64,000 nt of DNA from Harryflintia acetispora (GTDB lineage Bacteria > Bacillota > Clostridia > Oscillospirales > Ruminococcaceae). The number at the start of each line of letters is the position of its first letter. Position 1 is the stretch's first letter. The notes under the pieces were generated by a model, which did not search any database, was not told the DNA's origin, and was given only the letters and a program-made list of their open reading frames with translations. A program made the position numbers and the translations under genes. Location: assembly GCA_004340125.1 (NCBI GenBank), contig SLUK01000012.1, positions 42,377 through 106,376 on the forward strand. Direction: 5' to 3'. Below, one piece after another: positions 61,552 through 64,000 of the stretch.

Positions 61552-62046
61552 ATGAAAAATAGTTTAGATATATTAGTTCCATACAAATATGTAGCTTCTA
61601 ACATCCTGTTAACATGGCCAGATATTAAGTTTGGAATAGATAATAAATATTTATGTTCCGATGATGCAATTACCCATGCTGTAGAAGAAATGGAGAAAAA
61701 GCATGAATATAATGCTGATTTGGAAGAATTGGCGATGCTTTTTAAGGGTGAAGAGATAGAACCATATTTAAGCAGGCTAGCTTCCTCAACAAGCCAAGAT
61801 GCCAATGAGACAGAAAAGAGGTGGTTATATTTGTTATTAAAGTGGATATATGATAATAAGTTTAGGTTATATACGGCCCCGCTGGAAATGATTGAAATAG
61901 TATACGCTGATTTTGACTATCCAGAAGCTATATCAAACCTTATTAGATATATGCCATCTGATGGTGCTAATATTGGAGAAAACGTGTTGTTTGAAAATTG
62001 GAAATTGTACTTAAATACCAATAGAAAGCTATATCTACCATTGTAA
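61552..62046 (+). CDS. Probable immunity protein, DUF2247-like, for cassette 3
   Basis: A 164-residue AT-rich gene 12 bases after the cassette-3 tip; GAGGTGAG precedes the ATG. The pattern LTWPDIKFGIDNKYLCSDD, KRWLYLLLKWIYDNK and EMIEIVYADFDYPEAISNLI followed by RYMP fits DUF2247, a family found beside polymorphic toxins. The gene is intact although its toxin is broken, as expected if immunity is retained for self-protection. Confidence 0.75.
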   Translation: MKNSLDILVPYKYVASNILLTWPDIKFGIDNKYLCSDDAITHAVEEMEKKHEYNADLEELAMLFKGEEIEPYLSRLASSTSQDANETEKRWLYLLLKWIYDNKFRLYTAPLEMIEIVYADFDYPEAISNLIRYMPSDGANIGENVLFENWKLYLNTNRKLYLPL

Positions 62047-62097
62047 ACGCTCATAGCATTTACAAATCTTTATATTGTGTTTGATTTTTACCGTATA

Positions 62098-62131
62098 AAA
62101 CAGGCCGTCTTGAAAAAGGGCGGCCTGTTTC
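62098..62131 (+). terminator. Terminator after the cassette-3 immunity gene
   Basis: AAACAGGCCG pairs with CGGCCTGTTT across a 13-nt loop, followed by T-rich sequence. Confidence 0.75.
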
Positions 62132-62143
62132 TATATTCACTTT

Positions 62144-62226
62144 AAGCTGGGCAACGTCCTGAGCATGACCGACCCGATGGGGAATGCTCCGAACCCGTAG
62201 CAGAAGGACCGGCGCACCGAGTGGTA
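62144..62226 (+). pseudogene. Short RHS core fragment
   Basis: It matches 53163-53244 of the main RHS gene almost base for base (KLGNVLSMTDPMGNAPNP), but the codon after NP is TAG instead of CAG. It derives from a part of the core upstream of the segment used by the orphan cassettes. Confidence 0.85.
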
Positions 62227-62230
62227 GAGC

Positions 62231-62345
62231 CCCCACCAATAAATGATTCCTGCCGATCCTGCTCATGTCTTTTACAAGAATTAAATTTATGAGGCCTTCC
62301 TTTGCATTAGCCAGCATCTCCTGAAGGGCAGGACGCTCTGCCCAT
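62231..62345 (-). pseudogene. Fragment of a large serine recombinase
   Basis: About 38 codons reading ERPALQEMLANAKEG then LVKDMSRIGRNHLLVG, the catalytic-domain segment around the conserved VKDxSRxGRN of serine recombinases. Both ends are cut: it abuts the RHS fragment on one side and the rhuM remnant on the other. Confidence 0.75.
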
Positions 62346-62932
62346 GCGCGGCCCAGTGCATTTTGTTCTGAACAGTTTTGAAAAATAAAACAGGTGCTTC
62401 CATTCGAGGACCATAATCCGCGCTGGTCGCATAGATATCAAGCACTTTCCTCCAGAACACTTTCTCCGAAGACCGGATATCACGGATTCGTTCGAGCAGT
62501 TCAGCAAAGTAATTGCCACCGCCTGCTTTTTTCAAAAGCTCATCATTCATGGCAAAGCCTTTGAGCAAATATTCCTTTAGTATAGAATTCGCCCATATGC
62601 GGAACTGCGTGCCGCGCAGGGATTTTACCCTGTATCCGGCAGAAATAATAACATCCAAATTATAGTAATCTACTTGATAGACTTTGCCATCTTCGGCAGT
62701 ATAGGCAAATTTTGCCCATACTGATTCCTTCCGTAGCTCACCTTCATCAAAATGTTTTTATATGCTTACCAATTACGCTTCTGTCTCTTTGAAACAGCAC
62801 AGCCATCTGCTCTCTAGTCAGCCAGACAGTTTCATCGCTCATCTGCACATCTATTTTAGTCAGTCCATCTTCCGTCTGATACATGATGATTTCGGTATTT
62901 TGAGGTTGTATGAAATCGTTACTCACCTCCAC
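62340..62932 (-). pseudogene. rhuM-like gene, frameshifted and truncated
   Basis: The first part (MSDETVWLTREQMAVLFQRD, then SVIGKHIK) and the second part (VIISAGYRVKSLRGTQFRIW, GGGNYFAELLERIRDIRSSE) are consecutive segments of a RhuM-family protein. A single missing T near 62755 shifts the frame after HIK. The 3' end is lost at the recombinase fragment, after NKMHWAAHGQ. RhuM genes are common accessory genes of mobile elements; function is uncertain. Confidence 0.8.
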
Positions 62933-63105
62933 ACCTCTTTTCTAATATTTTCTATGTTTGTTCTACCATAAATCGTATGGAAAAGATAGGAAAAGCGCCA
63001 ACGGCCTGTCCAATTAGCCATCAGCGCTTCTATATAGAATCTTTTTTGATTTTTACTTGCTAATTCTTCTATTTCGCTAAAAGCCGTATACCTGCAAGCC
63101 TGCAT
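62923..63105 (-). CDS. Small unidentified open reading frame
   Basis: A 60-codon frame (MQACRYTAFSEIEELASKN, then QKRFYIEALMANWTGRW) between the truncated recombinase and rhuM. No family recognised and no clear ribosome-binding site. It overlaps the start of the rhuM remnant by ten bases. It may be a gene fragment. Confidence 0.3.
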   Translation of the reverse strand: MQACRYTAFSEIEELASKNQKRFYIEALMANWTGRWRFSYLFHTIYGRTNIENIRKEVWR

Positions 63106-63107
63106 AG

Positions 63108-63566
63108 TTACTGCATTTCATGTGTCCTTCTCATACCCCACACTAACAACCTGTTGTTCTTGAACAAATCCCGCACCGCCACCATATCGTCCAGCCCTTT
63201 GAGGGAATCGATGTTGTCGGTCACAGCGATATAGCGGACATTGTGCTCCTCCAAAATCTCCTCTAAGAGTTGGCCGATCACAAGGCGGTTCCGGCCCAGC
63301 CGGGAATGGTCTTTCACAATGATGGCTTCCACCACGCCCTCCTCCACCAGTCCCATCATTTCTTGATAGCCCGGACGGTCGAAGTTCGTGCCGGAATACC
63401 CGTCGTCCACGAAGAAGCGGGGATTGGGGAAACGGTTTTCTTCGGCGTATCTCCATAAAATCTCTTTCTGATTTACAATACTGTTGCTATCGCCTTGCAG
63501 CTCGTCGTCACGGGAAAGCCTGCAATACAAAGCGGTAATCCTGTCTGGCTGTCTGTTCATAGTCAT
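63108..63566 (-). pseudogene. TnpX-like large serine recombinase, 3'-truncated
   Basis: A 152-residue N-terminal catalytic domain. It has TALYCRLSRDDELQGDSNSI (catalytic Ser in the CRLSRDD region), VDDGYSGTNFDRPGYQEMM and AIIVKDHSRLGRNRLVIG, as in TnpX of the Tn4451/Tn5397 group. Full-length members have over 500 residues; here the sequence breaks at about 63158 after AVRDLF. The DNA-binding part is missing, so it should be inactive. The tnpW gene lies upstream, the normal order for such elements. Confidence 0.82.
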
Positions 63567-63700
63567 GTCCTCCTTTATAGGGGACAGCCGGACAAACGGT
63601 AATGTAGCTATTATTATACCACAAGCGCAAAGCGCGCGGCGGTATAATTGGCCATAGGGACGGAAGTGCCATTAGGCACGAATCGACCTGGCCATAAAAC

Positions 63701-63729
63701 GTATCATATCCACTTCGTGGATATGATAC
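63701..63729. repeat. Perfect 13-bp inverted repeat between tnpW and the recombinase
   Basis: GTATCATATCCAC-TTC-GTGGATATGATAC. A second small stem GTGCC-ATTA-GGCAC lies at 63666-63679. Could be a terminator, a recombinase site or an operator. Confidence 0.65.
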
Positions 63730-63756
63730 CGTGTCCGGCTGTCCGGGGCAACATTG

Positions 63757-63933
63757 TTACTGGCCGCTGTCGCTCAGAATAAGGCGTTTAACCTTAGCGA
63801 CCATGTCTTCCTTCGCCTGTTCGCTGAAGCGGGAGGACACAATATATGTGGTGCCGCCGATCTGGCGCTTGAGCGTCAGCGGCGGCAGCTCCTTGATACG
63901 GGTCGTGCAAGTTCCGGTCTTGCTATTCTCCAT
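63757..63933 (-). CDS. tnpW: Transposon-encoded protein TnpW
   Basis: A 58-residue protein: ELPPLTLKRQIGGTTYIVSS then RFSEQAKEDMVAKVKRLIL. The RRIGGTTYxVxSRFSExAKE core is diagnostic of TnpW, the small protein encoded before tnpX in Tn4451/Tn5397-type elements. AAAGGA lies 7 bases before the ATG. It marks the end of an integrated or decayed mobile element that continues beyond the window. Confidence 0.85.
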   Translation of the reverse strand: MENSKTGTCTTRIKELPPLTLKRQIGGTTYIVSSRFSEQAKEDMVAKVKRLILSDSGQ

Positions 63934-64000
63934 AGAAATCCTTTCTTAGTATCTATATGAAATGCCGCATGAGCGGCGCTTAATTTGTTTTGTAGAATCT

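Overview
The window reads as a chromosome segment of a high-GC, Gram-positive, probably spore-forming anaerobe of the class Clostridia, most like the Oscillospirales. The supporting signs are the hrcA-grpE-dnaK-dnaJ operon behind a CIRCE operator, the two-subunit iron-sulfur L-serine dehydratase, many lipobox lipoproteins, a sortase, strong GGAGG ribosome-binding sites with frequent TTG starts, and a collagen-like protein of the kind found on clostridial spores. No rRNA or tRNA gene was recognised.

Region 1 (1-23.5 kb) is a carbohydrate-catabolism district. It holds two ABC importers of the CUT1 type. The first has two tandem paralogous binding lipoproteins plus MalF/MalG-type permeases, and the second has one binding lipoprotein plus permeases. 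Neither has its own ATPase. Around them are two different NAD-dependent family 4 glycosidases, an FGGY kinase, a ROK sugar kinase, glucosamine-6-phosphate deaminase, a Gfo/Idh/MocA oxidoreductase, three amidohydrolases and a PatB/MalY-type aminotransferase. Three local regulators (ROK, GntR/UTRA, DeoR) sit next to inverted repeats that look like their operators. The substrate cannot be named; NagB and the regulator types hint at amino-sugar-containing glycosides.

Region 2 (23.5-33.7 kb) is a surface-polysaccharide district: UDP-GlcNAc 2-epimerase on the minus strand, then a tightly coupled plus-strand operon. That operon encodes a membrane protein, a GH8-like lipoprotein, a DUF2334 deacetylase-like protein, a processive family 2 glycosyltransferase, a BcsB-like protein and a membrane protein with a catalytically dead GGDEF domain that keeps its c-di-GMP I-site. 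This looks like a c-di-GMP-gated exopolysaccharide synthase.

Region 3 (33.8-41 kb) holds housekeeping and envelope genes: a PaaK-type ligase with an ACT protein, an SRAP protein, a Wzx-like flippase, a small zinc-ribbon protein, a lipoprotein sortase and sdaAB-sdaAA. Region 4 (41-42.5 kb) has no protein genes. It is packed with short hairpins, carries a dispersed repeat, and contains a candidate structured RNA with its own promoter. Region 5 (42.5-47.5 kb) is the heat-shock operon on the minus strand.

Region 6 (47.6-62.3 kb) is accessory: a truncated collagen-like gene, a protein with a strictly periodic tryptophan repeat, a 1787-residue RHS protein with its toxin tip and immunity gene, and three orphan RHS tip/immunity cassettes behind it. 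The RHS core is GC-rich, while every toxin tip and immunity gene is strongly AT-rich. Region 7 (62.2-64 kb) is a scrapyard of mobile-element remnants: serine recombinase pieces, a frameshifted rhuM and an intact tnpW.
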